DNA of 64,000 bases, taken from Opitutaceae bacterium EW11. Lineage in GTDB: Bacteria; Verrucomicrobiota; Verrucomicrobiia; Opitutales; Opitutaceae. The position numbers and the translations under genes were made by a program. The notes beneath the pieces were generated by a model. That model ran no database searches, was not told the DNA's origin, and saw only the letters and a list, made by a program, of their open reading frames with translations. The stretch spans positions 248,001 through 312,000 of the forward strand of contig QAYY01000002.1 of assembly GCA_003054665.1 (NCBI GenBank), written 5' to 3'. Of the stretch, positions 32,591 to 42,898 are shown piece by piece (position 1 is the first letter of the stretch; each line of letters opens with the position of its first letter).

Positions 32591-33061
32591 TTGGCCGTAG
32601 CGCCTGTCATTTCCGACCTCTTTTCGCAGTTTGGCCCTGTAGCCAGAGTTAAGCTGCTGATCCTCGGTTCCTCCGGTGTTTCAACCGATTCCCTGATGGG
32701 CCGCCTCCGTTCTTTGAATTTTGAGCACGTCTCTCCCGCCGATCTGCTGTCGCAGGAGATTTCGCGTCGCACCCCGTTGGGCATCAAGGCCGAGCGGGCG
32801 ACCAGGGGCGGTCCTGCCGTCCCTGGCGAAACCATGGTCGCGTTGATGCGGCGCTGGTTTTGGGCGCGCAAACCTGATGCGGGTTTCGCCCTCACGGGCT
32901 TCCCGGCTACGTTGCTCCAAGCCAAGGTTTTTGATGAATGGCTCGACGCCCGCGGCGAAGCGCTCAATGGAGTGCTCGCTACGTACGGCGCGGACAAGTC
33001 CATCGTCTGCCACTATCGCCAGCTCGGGCTGCTCTTGCAGACGAGCGAACTCGCCGCCTGA
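32591..33061 (+). CDS. Adenylate kinase relic without catalytic residues
   Basis: 156 residues from TTG at 32591, 13 bases behind secY; an ATG at 32540 inside secY would add 17 residues. The fold is recognisably adenylate-kinase CORE: VKLLILGSSGVSTDSL, VSPADLLSQEI, GETMVALMRRW, GFALTGFPATLLQAKVFDEW. Yet the P-loop has Thr32 where the Walker lysine belongs, the AMP-site Arg is Ser54, and DGFPRT has become TGFPAT (Asp to Thr102, Arg to Ala106). The frame ends before any LID domain. The place between secY and map is the classic adk position. The frame is intact and overlaps map by one base, so it is probably translated; catalytic activity is very unlikely. A real adk is expected elsewhere. Confidence 0.8.
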   Translation: MAVAPVISDLFSQFGPVARVKLLILGSSGVSTDSLMGRLRSLNFEHVSPADLLSQEISRRTPLGIKAERATRGGPAVPGETMVALMRRWFWARKPDAGFALTGFPATLLQAKVFDEWLDARGEALNGVLATYGADKSIVCHYRQLGLLLQTSELAA

Positions 33062-33843
33062 TGATTCCCATCAAGTCCAAAGAGGGGATTACGCGGATGC
33101 GCGAGTCCTGTGCTATCGCGGCCGCCGTCTTGCAGCGACTCAAAGATCGCGTGCAGCCCGGCATTTCTACCTACGACTTGGATCAAGCTGCCCGCGAAAT
33201 CATCGCGAGCTACGGAGCCCGAAGCGCCTGCTATGGATACCAACTCGGCTCACGCCGGTATCCGGCGTACAGCTGCTTGTCGGTGAACGACGAGGTCGTT
33301 CACGGCATTGGCTCACTGAAGCGTATTCTTCGAGAAGGGGACATCATCTCCCTGGATATCGTAGTCGAGTACAACGGGTATATTGGCGACAACGCCTACA
33401 CCGTCGCGATCGGCCAGATTCCTCCTCGCGTTCAGGAACTCCTCCGCGTCACGCAAGAGGCCCTGGAGATCGGTATCCGTCACGCCGTTGTGGGAAACCG
33501 CATCGGCGACATTTCGGAGTCGGTCCAAAAACACGTCGAGTCGCGCGGCTTTTCCGTCGTTCGCGAGATGGTTGGCCATGGCGTTGGTGTCTCGATGCAC
33601 GAAGAGCCGCAGATCCCAAACTTCCTCGACCGGCCCAAGAAGCGGACTGATCTGATTCGCCCTGGAATGACCCTCGCCATCGAGCCCATGGTCAACATGG
33701 GTGGCGCGCGAACGAAGACGTTGAGTGACGGATGGACGGTGGTGACCTCTGACGGCGCCCCCTCCGCTCACTTCGAACACACAGTGCTCACGTCAGAAAA
33801 AGGCCCGGAAATCCTGACGATTGCCCGGCCAGATCTCCTCTGA
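33061..33843 (+). CDS. map: Methionine aminopeptidase, type I
   Basis: 260 residues from the ATG that shares base 33061 with the upstream stop (TGATG). The metal ligands of the pita-bread fold are visible: Asp in SLDIVVEYNGYIGDNAYTV, His in GHGVGVSMHEEPQIPNF, Glu in LAIEPMVN and the final Glu in FEHTVLT. HGIG provides the substrate His. It removes the initiator Met from new proteins. infA and rpmJ, often placed behind map, are not present. Confidence 0.97.
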   Translation: MIPIKSKEGITRMRESCAIAAAVLQRLKDRVQPGISTYDLDQAAREIIASYGARSACYGYQLGSRRYPAYSCLSVNDEVVHGIGSLKRILREGDIISLDIVVEYNGYIGDNAYTVAIGQIPPRVQELLRVTQEALEIGIRHAVVGNRIGDISESVQKHVESRGFSVVREMVGHGVGVSMHEEPQIPNFLDRPKKRTDLIRPGMTLAIEPMVNMGGARTKTLSDGWTVVTSDGAPSAHFEHTVLTSEKGPEILTIARPDLL

Positions 33844-33919
33844 ATCGGCGCGCCATCTCGGCGCAACCCGATCCAGTCTCTCTTTCCAACTAAAATTTTA
33901 ACCTAGTTCCTATCACCTT

Positions 33920-34297
33920 ATGCCACGTCTCCTCGGTGTCGAAATCCCCGCGAAGAAGAAAGTCGCGTATTCACTCCGCTATATCTACGGCATCGGTCCC
34001 CAGCGGGCCGACCAGGTCGTCAAAGAAGCCGGCCTCGATGCCAACATGCGCGCCTCGGATCTCACCGAAGAGCAGCTGAACAAGATCCTTCAGGTGATCA
34101 CCGAGCACAAATGGGTGGTCGAGGGCGATCTCCGTCGTGAGATTGCTGGCAATCTGAAGCGCCTCCAAGCGATCAACTGCTACCGCGGCATTCGCCACCG
34201 CCGCAGCCTCCCGGTTCGCGGCCAGCGCACCAGCACCAACGCTCGTACCCGCAAGGGCCCGCGCAAGACCGTCGGCGTCGCCAAGAAAGCTGAATAA
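33920..34297 (+). CDS. rpsM: Ribosomal protein S13 (uS13)
   Basis: 125 residues with [25 protein letters not shown] and the C-terminal [25 protein letters not shown]. It contacts tRNA and the 50S. It is the first gene of the alpha cluster. Confidence 0.98.
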   Translation: MPRLLGVEIPAKKKVAYSLRYIYGIGPQRADQVVKEAGLDANMRASDLTEEQLNKILQVITEHKWVVEGDLRREIAGNLKRLQAINCYRGIRHRRSLPVRGQRTSTNARTRKGPRKTVGVAKKAE

Positions 34298-34305
34298 TTA
34301 CCGTC

Positions 34306-34962
34306 ATGGCTGAAGAAAAGTCCGCTCCCAAGAAGGCTCCGAAGAAGGAGGCCGCTCCGGCCGCCGCTGGCGCCGAAACGAAAGCTCCGGCCGCTGAGAA
34401 GCCTGCCAAGGCCAAGGCTCCCGCGGGCGACAAGCCCGCCAAGAAGGAAGGTTCCGAGGGCGCGGCTCCCGCCGCAGCAGCCGCTCCGGCGAACGCTCCC
34501 GCTGCCGACAAGCCCGTCGAACTCGTCGGTGGTGTCGCGAAGCAGCCGACCGCCGAAGACCTCCTCAAGGAAGAGCTCGGCGCGATCAAGGTCCGCAAGG
34601 CAAAGGGATCGAAGAACGTCACCTCCGGCGTCGCGAACATCCTCGCCTCGTTCAACAACACGATCGTTTCGATCACGGACCAGAAGGGCCAGGTCATCGC
34701 TTGGTCCAGCGCGGGTAAGTGCAATTTCCGCGGCTCCCGCAAGTCCACCGCCTACGCCGCGCAGGTCGTCGCTCAGGACGCCGCTCGCAATGCGATGGCC
34801 CACGGTCTGAAGGACGTCGTCATTCGCGTCAGCGGTCCCGGCCTCGGTCGCGATTCCGCCATCCGCGCGCTCCAGGCTATCGGTCTCGAAATCACCTCGA
34901 TCGTCGACGTGACGCCCATCCCGCACAACGGTTGCCGCCCGCGCAAGCGCCGCCGCGTGTAA
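34306..34962 (+). CDS. rpsK: Ribosomal protein S11 (uS11) with about 90-residue N-terminal extension
   Basis: 218 residues instead of about 129. The S11 core begins near residue 100 ([57 protein letters not shown]). Before it lies a low-complexity stretch of Ala, Pro, Lys and Glu (about 1-75), then a short more regular segment ([22 protein letters not shown]). The ATG at 34306 is 8 bases behind rpsM. No Met occurs in the extension to offer a shorter ATG start. Confidence 0.95.
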   Translation: MAEEKSAPKKAPKKEAAPAAAGAETKAPAAEKPAKAKAPAGDKPAKKEGSEGAAPAAAAAPANAPAADKPVELVGGVAKQPTAEDLLKEELGAIKVRKAKGSKNVTSGVANILASFNNTIVSITDQKGQVIAWSSAGKCNFRGSRKSTAYAAQVVAQDAARNAMAHGLKDVVIRVSGPGLGRDSAIRALQAIGLEITSIVDVTPIPHNGCRPRKRRRV

Positions 34963-35004
34963 CCGAGCTTCAACTACAGAGACATCTTTTAACTCCTTTT
35001 AGTC

Positions 35005-35616
35005 ATGGCTCGTTATATTGGACCCACCACCCGCGTCAGCCGGCGCTTTTCGCAGCCGATCTTTGGCGCGACCAAGGCGTTCGAGAAGCGCAACTATCCT
35101 CCGGGCCAGCACGGCCCCAAGCTGCGCCGCAAGCTCTCGGAATACGCCGTCGGTCTGAACGAAAAGCAGAAGCTCCGCTATATCTACGGCCTGCTCGAAC
35201 GCCAGTTCCGCCGCGTCTTCGAAAACGCCAAGCGCGAGCGCGGTGTCACCGGTGAGCGCTTTCTCCAACTCCTCGAAACCCGCCTCGACAGCGTCGTCTA
35301 TTTGCTTGGTTTCGCGAAGTCCCGCGCTTCCGCCCGCCAGTTCGTCAACCACGGTCACGTACGCGTCAACGGGCACAAGGTCGACATCGCCAGCTACAAC
35401 GTGAAGCCCGGCGACGAAATCGAGGTGAAGAACACCCCGTCGTCGCGCCAGTTCGCGACCCGCAATCTCGAAGAAAACCGCAGCCGGAACGTCCCCGGTT
35501 GGCTCACGCTGAACGCCGAGGCTTTCAAGGCCACGGTGAACCGCCTGCCGACGCGTGACGAGATGGAGCAGGGCATCAACGAGCAGCTGATCGTCGAGTT
35601 CTACTCGCGTTTCTAA
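35005..35616 (+). CDS. rpsD: Ribosomal protein S4 (uS4)
   Basis: 203 residues with YIGPTTRVSRRFSQPIF, EKQKLRYIYGLLERQFRRVF and the S4 RNA-binding domain (RLDSVVYLLGFAKSRASARQFVNHGHVRVNG, about 93-123). It nucleates the 30S body. No zinc cysteines. Confidence 0.98.
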   Translation: MARYIGPTTRVSRRFSQPIFGATKAFEKRNYPPGQHGPKLRRKLSEYAVGLNEKQKLRYIYGLLERQFRRVFENAKRERGVTGERFLQLLETRLDSVVYLLGFAKSRASARQFVNHGHVRVNGHKVDIASYNVKPGDEIEVKNTPSSRQFATRNLEENRSRNVPGWLTLNAEAFKATVNRLPTRDEMEQGINEQLIVEFYSRF

Positions 35617-35661
35617 GCTTTCTTGGCGTAATAGCTTAACTTCCACTTAAAGAGTCCCGCC

Positions 35662-36663
35662 ATGCCCAAACGTCTCGGAAAGTTCGAACTCCCCTCCAAG
35701 CTGACCAAGGTTGAAGAAGGCGCTACGCCGACTTACGCCAAGTTCGTCGCCGAGCCTTTCGAAGCCGGTTACGGTCACACGATCGGCAACTCGCTTCGCC
35801 GGGTGCTGCTCAGCTCGATCGAGGGTTCTGCGATCTCTTCGATCAAAATCGAAGGCGTTAACCACGAATTCCAGAGCATCGATGGAGTCGTCGAAGACGT
35901 CACCGACATCGTCCTCAACCTGAAGAAGATTCTGATCGTCTCTCAGAAACGGGAACCGATCACGCTCTCCATCAAGGTCAATCGCGAGGGCCCCGTCACC
36001 GCCGCCGACATCCAGGCCGATCCGAACATTCAGATCGTGAACCCGGAACAGGTGATCTGCACGCTCGACAAGGCTCGTCCTTTCGACGCGGAGATCGAGA
36101 TCAAGACCGGCCGCGGTTATTATCCGGGTGAGCAGAACAAGAAGGAAGACCAGGCGATCGGCGTCATTCCGATCGACTCGCTCTTCAGCCCGGTGCGCCT
36201 CGTCAAGTACGCCGTGGAGAACACGCGCGTCGGCCAGATTACGGATTACGACAAGCTGATCCTCGAAATCTGGACGGATGGACGCATCACCCCGGACGAT
36301 GCCCTCAAGCAGTCCGCTTCGATCCTGAAGCATCACCTCGACGTCTTCGATCGCGTCAGCGATGAGCAGTACGAATTCGAGAGCCAGCAGAGCGAGGTCA
36401 GCGAGGAGCAGAACAAGCTCCGCAAGCTCCTCAACATGTCGGTCAACGAAATCGAACTCTCTGTCCGCGCCGCGAACTGCCTGAACAACGCCAACATCAC
36501 GACCGTCGGCGAGCTGGCGATGAAGACGGAGCAGGAGATGCTCAAGTACCGCAACTTCGGCAAGAAGTCGCTGAATGAAATCAAGGAGAAGCTCGAAGCC
36601 CTCGGCCTTTCCCTTGGCATGAAGTTCGACGAGCGCCTGCTGGACACCAAGAAGGACGTCTAA
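35662..36663 (+). CDS. rpoA: DNA-directed RNA polymerase subunit alpha
   Basis: 333 residues. The N-terminal assembly domain has EAGYGHTIGNSLRRVLLSSIEGSAI (about 32-56). The C-terminal domain (about 255-325) has ELSVRAANCLNNANITTVGELA and RNFGKKSLNEIKEKL, which contacts UP elements and activators. Neighbours rpsD and rplQ are the usual ones. Confidence 0.99.
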   Translation: MPKRLGKFELPSKLTKVEEGATPTYAKFVAEPFEAGYGHTIGNSLRRVLLSSIEGSAISSIKIEGVNHEFQSIDGVVEDVTDIVLNLKKILIVSQKREPITLSIKVNREGPVTAADIQADPNIQIVNPEQVICTLDKARPFDAEIEIKTGRGYYPGEQNKKEDQAIGVIPIDSLFSPVRLVKYAVENTRVGQITDYDKLILEIWTDGRITPDDALKQSASILKHHLDVFDRVSDEQYEFESQQSEVSEEQNKLRKLLNMSVNEIELSVRAANCLNNANITTVGELAMKTEQEMLKYRNFGKKSLNEIKEKLEALGLSLGMKFDERLLDTKKDV

Positions 36664-36743
36664 CCTTTATCGACCCTCGCGCCGTCCGCGCGCCTCACGC
36701 TGCACGCGGGTTGCCGATCGGGGGTCCCTAACAACCAAACCAA

Positions 36744-37253
36744 ATGCGTCACCAAAAACATCACGCGCCCCTCGGCGTCCACCGCGAGCACCGCGAAGCG
36801 ATGCTGTCCAATCTGGCAGCCTCGCTCATCAATCACGGTCGCATCCAGACCACGCTGGCGAAAGCCAAAGCGCTGCGTCCGTTTGTTGAGAAGCTGATCA
36901 CCAAGGCCAAGAAGGCCTCGGCGAAGGCGGACAAGAAGGACGCGCTGCATCTGCGCCGTCTGGCTTCCCGCGACCTCCGCGACGAGGACGCCCTGACGCT
37001 TCTTTTCAACGAGAAGCACAAGGAATTCGCCAATCGCAATGGCGGCTACACCCGCATCTACAAGCTCGGCCAGCAGCGTATCAGCGATGCTGCCGAGATG
37101 GCCCTGATCGAATTCGTGAAGGCCGACGACGTGGGCTACAAAAAGACCCGCCGCAAGGCCGGCAAAAAGGGCAAGAAGGCCGCGGCTCCCGCCGAGGCTG
37201 CTCCTGCTGCCGACACCCCCGCGGCTCCTGCCGAAGGCGAAGCGAAGAGCTGA
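36744..37253 (+). CDS. rplQ: Ribosomal protein L17 (bL17) with C-terminal tail
   Basis: 169 residues. The core (1-130) has MRHQKHHAPLGVHREHREAMLSNL and TLAKAKALRPFVEKLITKAKK. About 35 extra C-terminal residues are Lys-, then Ala/Pro-rich. It closes the alpha cluster and is followed by a terminator. Confidence 0.97.
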   Translation: MRHQKHHAPLGVHREHREAMLSNLAASLINHGRIQTTLAKAKALRPFVEKLITKAKKASAKADKKDALHLRRLASRDLRDEDALTLLFNEKHKEFANRNGGYTRIYKLGQQRISDAAEMALIEFVKADDVGYKKTRRKAGKKGKKAAAPAEAAPAADTPAAPAEGEAKS

Positions 37254-37278
37254 TTCGTTTCGTATTCAGATACTCTCG

Positions 37279-37316
37279 ACGCGCCGGGCGAAAGCTCGGC
37301 GCGTTTTTCTTTTTTG
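37279..37316 (+). terminator. Rho-independent terminator behind rplQ
   Basis: An 11-bp stem (37279-37289 with 37294-37304) closed by a GAAA tetraloop, with T-runs behind it. It ends the 19-kb ribosomal protein region. Confidence 0.93.
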
Positions 37317-37497
37317 GGGAAGGTTTCGAGCGAACGGTGGGTTTCGCGGCATGGCTGAATCCGCCGTACTGCTCGGCATTCCACGCAGCGGGCGGACGGC
37401 GGCGGTCCGGCGATCGACGTCAGCGAATCGAGCACGGGCCAGCCACAGCGACCCACGAAAGTTTTGAACCTCCACTTGGGAGAGCCATCTTGGACGC

Positions 37498-37722
37498 ATG
37501 GACATTGTGACCGCCGCCACCCTTTTCTGCCTGGTTGTGGCCGCGTTGTTTCTCAGCCTCTGGATGTATTACGATCGCCGTGACTATGCTCTATTCGAGC
37601 ACGCGCGGCGAAAATCGACGTTCTGCTGCATACGTTGCCACTTTCTCTATGGCGCTGCGGGTCAGCCCGACGTCTGCAAGTGTCCTCGTTGTGGGCATGA
37701 GAATGCTAGATTGCGATTTTGA
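37498..37722 (+). CDS. Small membrane protein with zinc ribbon, unknown
   Basis: 74 residues. One membrane helix (about 5-24, ATLFCLVVAALFLSLWMYY) is followed by a basic linker and a C-terminal ribbon with two cysteine pairs, CIRC and CPRCG (about 44-66). This would bind one zinc on the cytoplasmic side. GGGAG lies about 18 bases upstream of the ATG. I do not recognise a named family. It stands alone between the rplQ terminator and repeat element B. Confidence 0.7.
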   Translation: MDIVTAATLFCLVVAALFLSLWMYYDRRDYALFEHARRKSTFCCIRCHFLYGAAGQPDVCKCPRCGHENARLRF

Positions 37723-37783
37723 GCCGAATGTCGGCGGACGTCGGTTCAGCAGAAGGCCGAACCGTTCGATTGCAGGGGCAGGG

Positions 37784-37914
37784 TAGTTGGAAGCCAGTGG
37801 TTCGTAGCCAAGTCGATCAGGCGGCGGTTTTCTGGTTTTCCCGACTACTAGCCACCAACTGCCAGCCACGCCGCGACGCGCCCGCGGCGGACCAACTCGC
37901 AGTTTCGAACTTCT
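37784..37914 (+). repeat. Heptamer inverted-repeat element B (upstream of guaA)
   Basis: The left arm units are TAGTTGG, AAGCCAG, TGGTTCG, TAGCCAA (37784-37811). The right arm (37841-37868) reads, on the other strand, TGGCTGG, CAGTTGG, TGGCTAG, TAGTCGG. The loop is about 25 bases. Just behind it (37894-37914) is a single arm of another type, AGAAGTT-CGAAACT-GCGAGTT on the minus strand, almost the same as the right arm of element C. Confidence 0.7.
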
Positions 37915-37996
37915 CCGCGTCCGTCGCGGGCGCGGCCGATAATCCCCTTGCCGCGCTCCTCGGCAGGCATTCTGCTTTCCCTTTCCAAGCTGACAC

Positions 37997-39535
<1,539 letters not shown>

Positions 39536-39558
39536 TCCTGCAACTACCCCAAGTCCGT

Positions 39559-40323
39559 ATGTATCGCCTCCGCTCCGTTTTCGCCCTCTTGGTTCTTTCG
39601 GTGCTTTGTGTGGCGACAGCGAGAGCCAATGCCGACGCGGTGATCGCCAAGGCGCGTGCGTATTTGGGACCGGAAGAGGCGTTGAGTAACCTCACTTCGA
39701 TCCACTTCGTCGGGACGCTAGAATCGATTGAGCCGCGGGAAAACGGTGCGGAGAAACCGGTATCGTTCGGGATCGACATCATATTCCAGAAGCCATTCCA
39801 GCAACGGATCGTCTTGACCGGCCCGAACATCGTCGAGACCACGGCACTCGACGGATACGAGGGATGGCACCGGATTCAGGATTCGAACGATCCGACGCGC
39901 TGGAGGACGACGTTGTATCCCAAAAGCAGGATCAAGCAGCTCCGCGCCTCCTCGTGGGAGAACCTGGCATTTTTCTCCGGCATCGAGAGCGTCGGCGGGA
40001 CTGTCGAAAACCAGGGCATCGTCCAGATCGACGGCAAGAAAGCCGAGAAACTGGCCTTCATTCACGATCCGGGAATCGTCTATCTGCGTTACTTCGATCC
40101 TGAGACCGGGCGCCTGCTGTGCACGGAAACCGACCAAGGCGTGCGGATCCGCGAAGAAGGAGAGATCGTCGCCGGAGGCATCCGATTTCCGAAGCGGATC
40201 GTGAATACGAGCACTCAGCCGGAGAACAAGGAGCGTGTGGTCACGATCAACGTCGAGAAGGTCACGGTGAACGAGAAGTTCGCCGACGATCTGTTTGGCG
40301 TTCCGCTGATTCCTCCCCGGTGA
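39559..40323 (+). CDS. Secreted protein, LolA-like fold possible
   Basis: 254 residues from the ATG at 39559, which gives a clear signal peptide (YRLRSVFALLVLSVLCVATARANA, cut near 24). An upstream GTG at 39526 overlaps guaA and would spoil the signal. The mature part alternates short beta strands (FVGTLES, VSFGIDIIF, QQRIVLTG, KAEKLAFIHD, GRLLCTETD) in the manner of LolA/LolB or outer-membrane lipoprotein-sorting proteins. No catalytic motif is seen. It lies between guaA and hisD, 21 bases before the latter; its job is unknown. Confidence 0.75.
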   Translation: MYRLRSVFALLVLSVLCVATARANADAVIAKARAYLGPEEALSNLTSIHFVGTLESIEPRENGAEKPVSFGIDIIFQKPFQQRIVLTGPNIVETTALDGYEGWHRIQDSNDPTRWRTTLYPKSRIKQLRASSWENLAFFSGIESVGGTVENQGIVQIDGKKAEKLAFIHDPGIVYLRYFDPETGRLLCTETDQGVRIREEGEIVAGGIRFPKRIVNTSTQPENKERVVTINVEKVTVNEKFADDLFGVPLIPPR

Positions 40324-40344
40324 ACCCCTTTCTCCCCCGCCGCC

Positions 40345-41640
40345 GTGCGCATCCTGCGTTCCTCCTCCAAAACCTTCGCGAACGATCTCGCTGAGTTCTG
40401 CCGCGGAGCGATCGTTCCGAAAGAGATTCAAGACAGCGTCGCTGCCATCCTGGCCGACGTTCGCGTGCGCGGCGACGAAGCCGTTGCGTATTACGCGGCG
40501 AAGTTCGACGGGGCGAAACTCAGGGCCCGCGATTTTCGGGTGAAGACCGCGGATCTTCAGGCGGCCTGGGCGAATCTGCCATCTGCCGAGAAGAAAGCGA
40601 TGGAGTCGGCCCACGAGAACGTGGTCGCTTTCAACAAGAAGTCCCTGCCGGCTGACTGGACGGCGAAGAACAAGCACGGCGCCGATGTCGGCGAAATCTT
40701 CCACCCGATACACCGCGTCGGCCTATACGTGCCGGGCGGACAAGTGCCTCTCGTCTCGACCGTGATCATGACGGCCACACTTGCGAAGATCGCAGGATGC
40801 CCGGAAATCGCCGTTTTCACGCCTTCGGATCCTTCCGGTCGGGTTGCGCAGGGGATGCTGGCCGCACTCGCGATGGTGGGAATCGACGAAGTGTATCGTG
40901 TGGGCGGGGTCCAGGCCATTGGCGCCATGGCGTATGGCACCGCGCATATTCCGGCGGTCGACAAGGTGTTTGGTCCAGGCAACGCCTACGTGTGCGAGGC
41001 CAAGAGGCAGGTGTTCGGCACGGTGGGAATCGATTCGCTGCCGGGGCCCAGCGAAGTGATGGTGATTGCGGACGAACTCGCCTTCCCGGATTTCGTGGCG
41101 GCTGATCTGCTTGCCCAGGCGGAGCACGGCTCCGGCCGCGAGAAGATCTATCTGGTGGCCACCTCCGAGCAGATTCTCCAGGAGGTGACGACCGAGCTTC
41201 AGGCCCAACTGAAGTTAATCACTCGTTCGGAAAAGACTCAGAAGGTTCTGAACGACGGTTTGGTCGGCATCCACGTCGATTCGCTGGCGAAAGCGGTGGA
41301 AGTGGCGAATTACGTCGCGCCCGAGCACCTCGAGCTGATGGTGAAGGAAACCTCGGCAAAAAAACTCACCCGAGAAATCACGACTGCCGGGGCGATCATG
41401 ATCGGCAATTATACGCCGACCGCCTTGGGCGACTTCACCGCCGGTCCAAGCCATGTGCTCCCGACAGGGCGCTCAGGGCGTTTCTTCAGCGGTCTTCGCG
41501 TAGCGGATTTCCAACGACGCACGAGCATCATCCACTACGACGAAAAGACCGTGAAGAAGGGCAACGAGGTCGTCGCCGCGTTCGCCGCCATGGAAAAGCT
41601 CGACGCCCACGGTCGATCGGTGGCGATCCGAGCCCGTTGA
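40345..41640 (+). CDS. hisD: Histidinol dehydrogenase
   Basis: 431 residues from GTG, the usual length. Family patterns VGLYVPGGQVPLVSTVIMT, FGPGNAYVCEAKRQVFG and LLAQAEHGSGREKIYL are present, as is the C-terminal AGPSHVLPTGRSGRFFSGL. It oxidises histidinol to histidine in two NAD steps with a zinc ion. It is the first of four his genes here; hisG, hisA, hisF and hisI are not in view. Confidence 0.97.
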   Translation: MRILRSSSKTFANDLAEFCRGAIVPKEIQDSVAAILADVRVRGDEAVAYYAAKFDGAKLRARDFRVKTADLQAAWANLPSAEKKAMESAHENVVAFNKKSLPADWTAKNKHGADVGEIFHPIHRVGLYVPGGQVPLVSTVIMTATLAKIAGCPEIAVFTPSDPSGRVAQGMLAALAMVGIDEVYRVGGVQAIGAMAYGTAHIPAVDKVFGPGNAYVCEAKRQVFGTVGIDSLPGPSEVMVIADELAFPDFVAADLLAQAEHGSGREKIYLVATSEQILQEVTTELQAQLKLITRSEKTQKVLNDGLVGIHVDSLAKAVEVANYVAPEHLELMVKETSAKKLTREITTAGAIMIGNYTPTALGDFTAGPSHVLPTGRSGRFFSGLRVADFQRRTSIIHYDEKTVKKGNEVVAAFAAMEKLDAHGRSVAIRAR

Positions 41641-41671
41641 CGGACGCCGCGCTCGGCGCGGCGGCGACGCT

Positions 41672-41760
41672 GGAAGTTGGAGATTTGAAGTTCGATCGGA
41701 GCAGGCGCGCGCACGTCGCCCGTCCGCGTGCCAGATTCCGCCTTCGCACTTCGAACTTCT
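41672..41760 (+). repeat. Heptamer inverted-repeat element C (hisD-hisC gap)
   Basis: Left units GGAAGTT, GGAGATT, TGAAGTT, CGATCGG (41672-41699); right arm (41740-41760) on the other strand AGAAGTT, CGAAGTG, CGAAGGC. The centre also pairs (about 41704-41731, GC-rich), and outer flanks GCGACGC/GCGTCGC (about 41664-41670 and 41762-41768) extend the stem. Almost the whole 157-base gap can fold into one long imperfect hairpin. Confidence 0.75.
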
Positions 41761-41797
41761 CGCGTCGCAGGCGCGCCGCTAGGGTTGCCGTTCCGCC

Positions 41798-42898
41798 ATG
41801 GCCTCAATCCTCGACCTTGCTCTCCCTCACATCCAGAAGCTCCATGCCTACACTCCCGGCCTTCAGCCGACGGAGCCGGGGTGGGTGAAGCTCAACACGA
41901 ACGAGTGCCCGTATCCGCCAAGTCCTCACGTGGTGGAGGCCATCCGACGCGAATTGGGGGATGCGGGCGCCTCTCTGCGCCTCTACCCGAATCCTACCAG
42001 CCAGCCACTGCGCAGGACGGTTGCGAGGCTCCATGGGATCGACGAAAAGCAGGTCTGCATCGGCAACGGGTCGGACGATATACTGAACCTGCTCGTCCGC
42101 GCGTTTGGTTCCGAACAGGCCCTGACGGGATTCACTTTCCCGAGCTACTCACTGTATCCGGTGCTCGTGGCGATCGAAGATGGGCGGAGCGAGTCCATCC
42201 CATTTGACCGGAGCATGAAGCTTCCGATCGACGCGGTTGCACGCTCGAAGGCACGGATGTTCATTCTGACGTCGCCGAATGCGCCGACGGGCGTCGGGTT
42301 TTCGCGCGCCGAGCTGGAGCAGGTGCTGGAGAATTATCGGGGAGTGTTTGTCGTCGACGAGGCCTATGCGTTGTTCGCCAAGGAAGACGCGGTTCCGCTA
42401 CTTGCGAAGTATCCGAACCTCGTCGTCGTGCGGACACTTTCGAAGGCCTATGCTCTGGCCGGTATCCGCGTGGGATATGCGCTTGGGCACCCTGAAGTGA
42501 TCGACGTTCTCGATCGGGTGCGCGACAGCTACAACGTGAGCCGGTTGTCCCAGGTTGCCGCGATTGCGGCCTTGGAGGATCGGGCGTACTACAGCGCGAT
42601 CATCGATCGTGTGAGAACCACACGGGACGCAGCTGTGAGGGATTGGACGGAGCGGTTGGGGTGGTTCGTCTATCCGTCTCAGACGAATTTCATCTTCGTC
42701 GAACCGAAGAACGCTCGCGGCGAGGCCGGCGCTGCCGTCGCGAAATCGGCCTACGATTTCCTGTGCAGTCGCAAGGTCCTGGTCCGCTACTTTCCGAGCC
42801 ACGCCTTGACCGCATCGTTCCTGCGCATCAGCGTCGGCACCGACGACGAGATGCTCGTGGTCAACAACTCCCTCGAGGCATGGCGCAAGAACGCATAA
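41798..42898 (+). CDS. hisC: Histidinol-phosphate aminotransferase
   Basis: 366 residues, class II PLP-dependent. [13 protein letters not shown], the Asn-Asp region [28 protein letters not shown] and the PLP lysine in [16 protein letters not shown] are present. It transaminates imidazole-acetol phosphate. The end overlaps hisB by 19 bases. Confidence 0.97.
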   Translation: MASILDLALPHIQKLHAYTPGLQPTEPGWVKLNTNECPYPPSPHVVEAIRRELGDAGASLRLYPNPTSQPLRRTVARLHGIDEKQVCIGNGSDDILNLLVRAFGSEQALTGFTFPSYSLYPVLVAIEDGRSESIPFDRSMKLPIDAVARSKARMFILTSPNAPTGVGFSRAELEQVLENYRGVFVVDEAYALFAKEDAVPLLAKYPNLVVVRTLSKAYALAGIRVGYALGHPEVIDVLDRVRDSYNVSRLSQVAAIAALEDRAYYSAIIDRVRTTRDAAVRDWTERLGWFVYPSQTNFIFVEPKNARGEAGAAVAKSAYDFLCSRKVLVRYFPSHALTASFLRISVGTDDEMLVVNNSLEAWRKNA

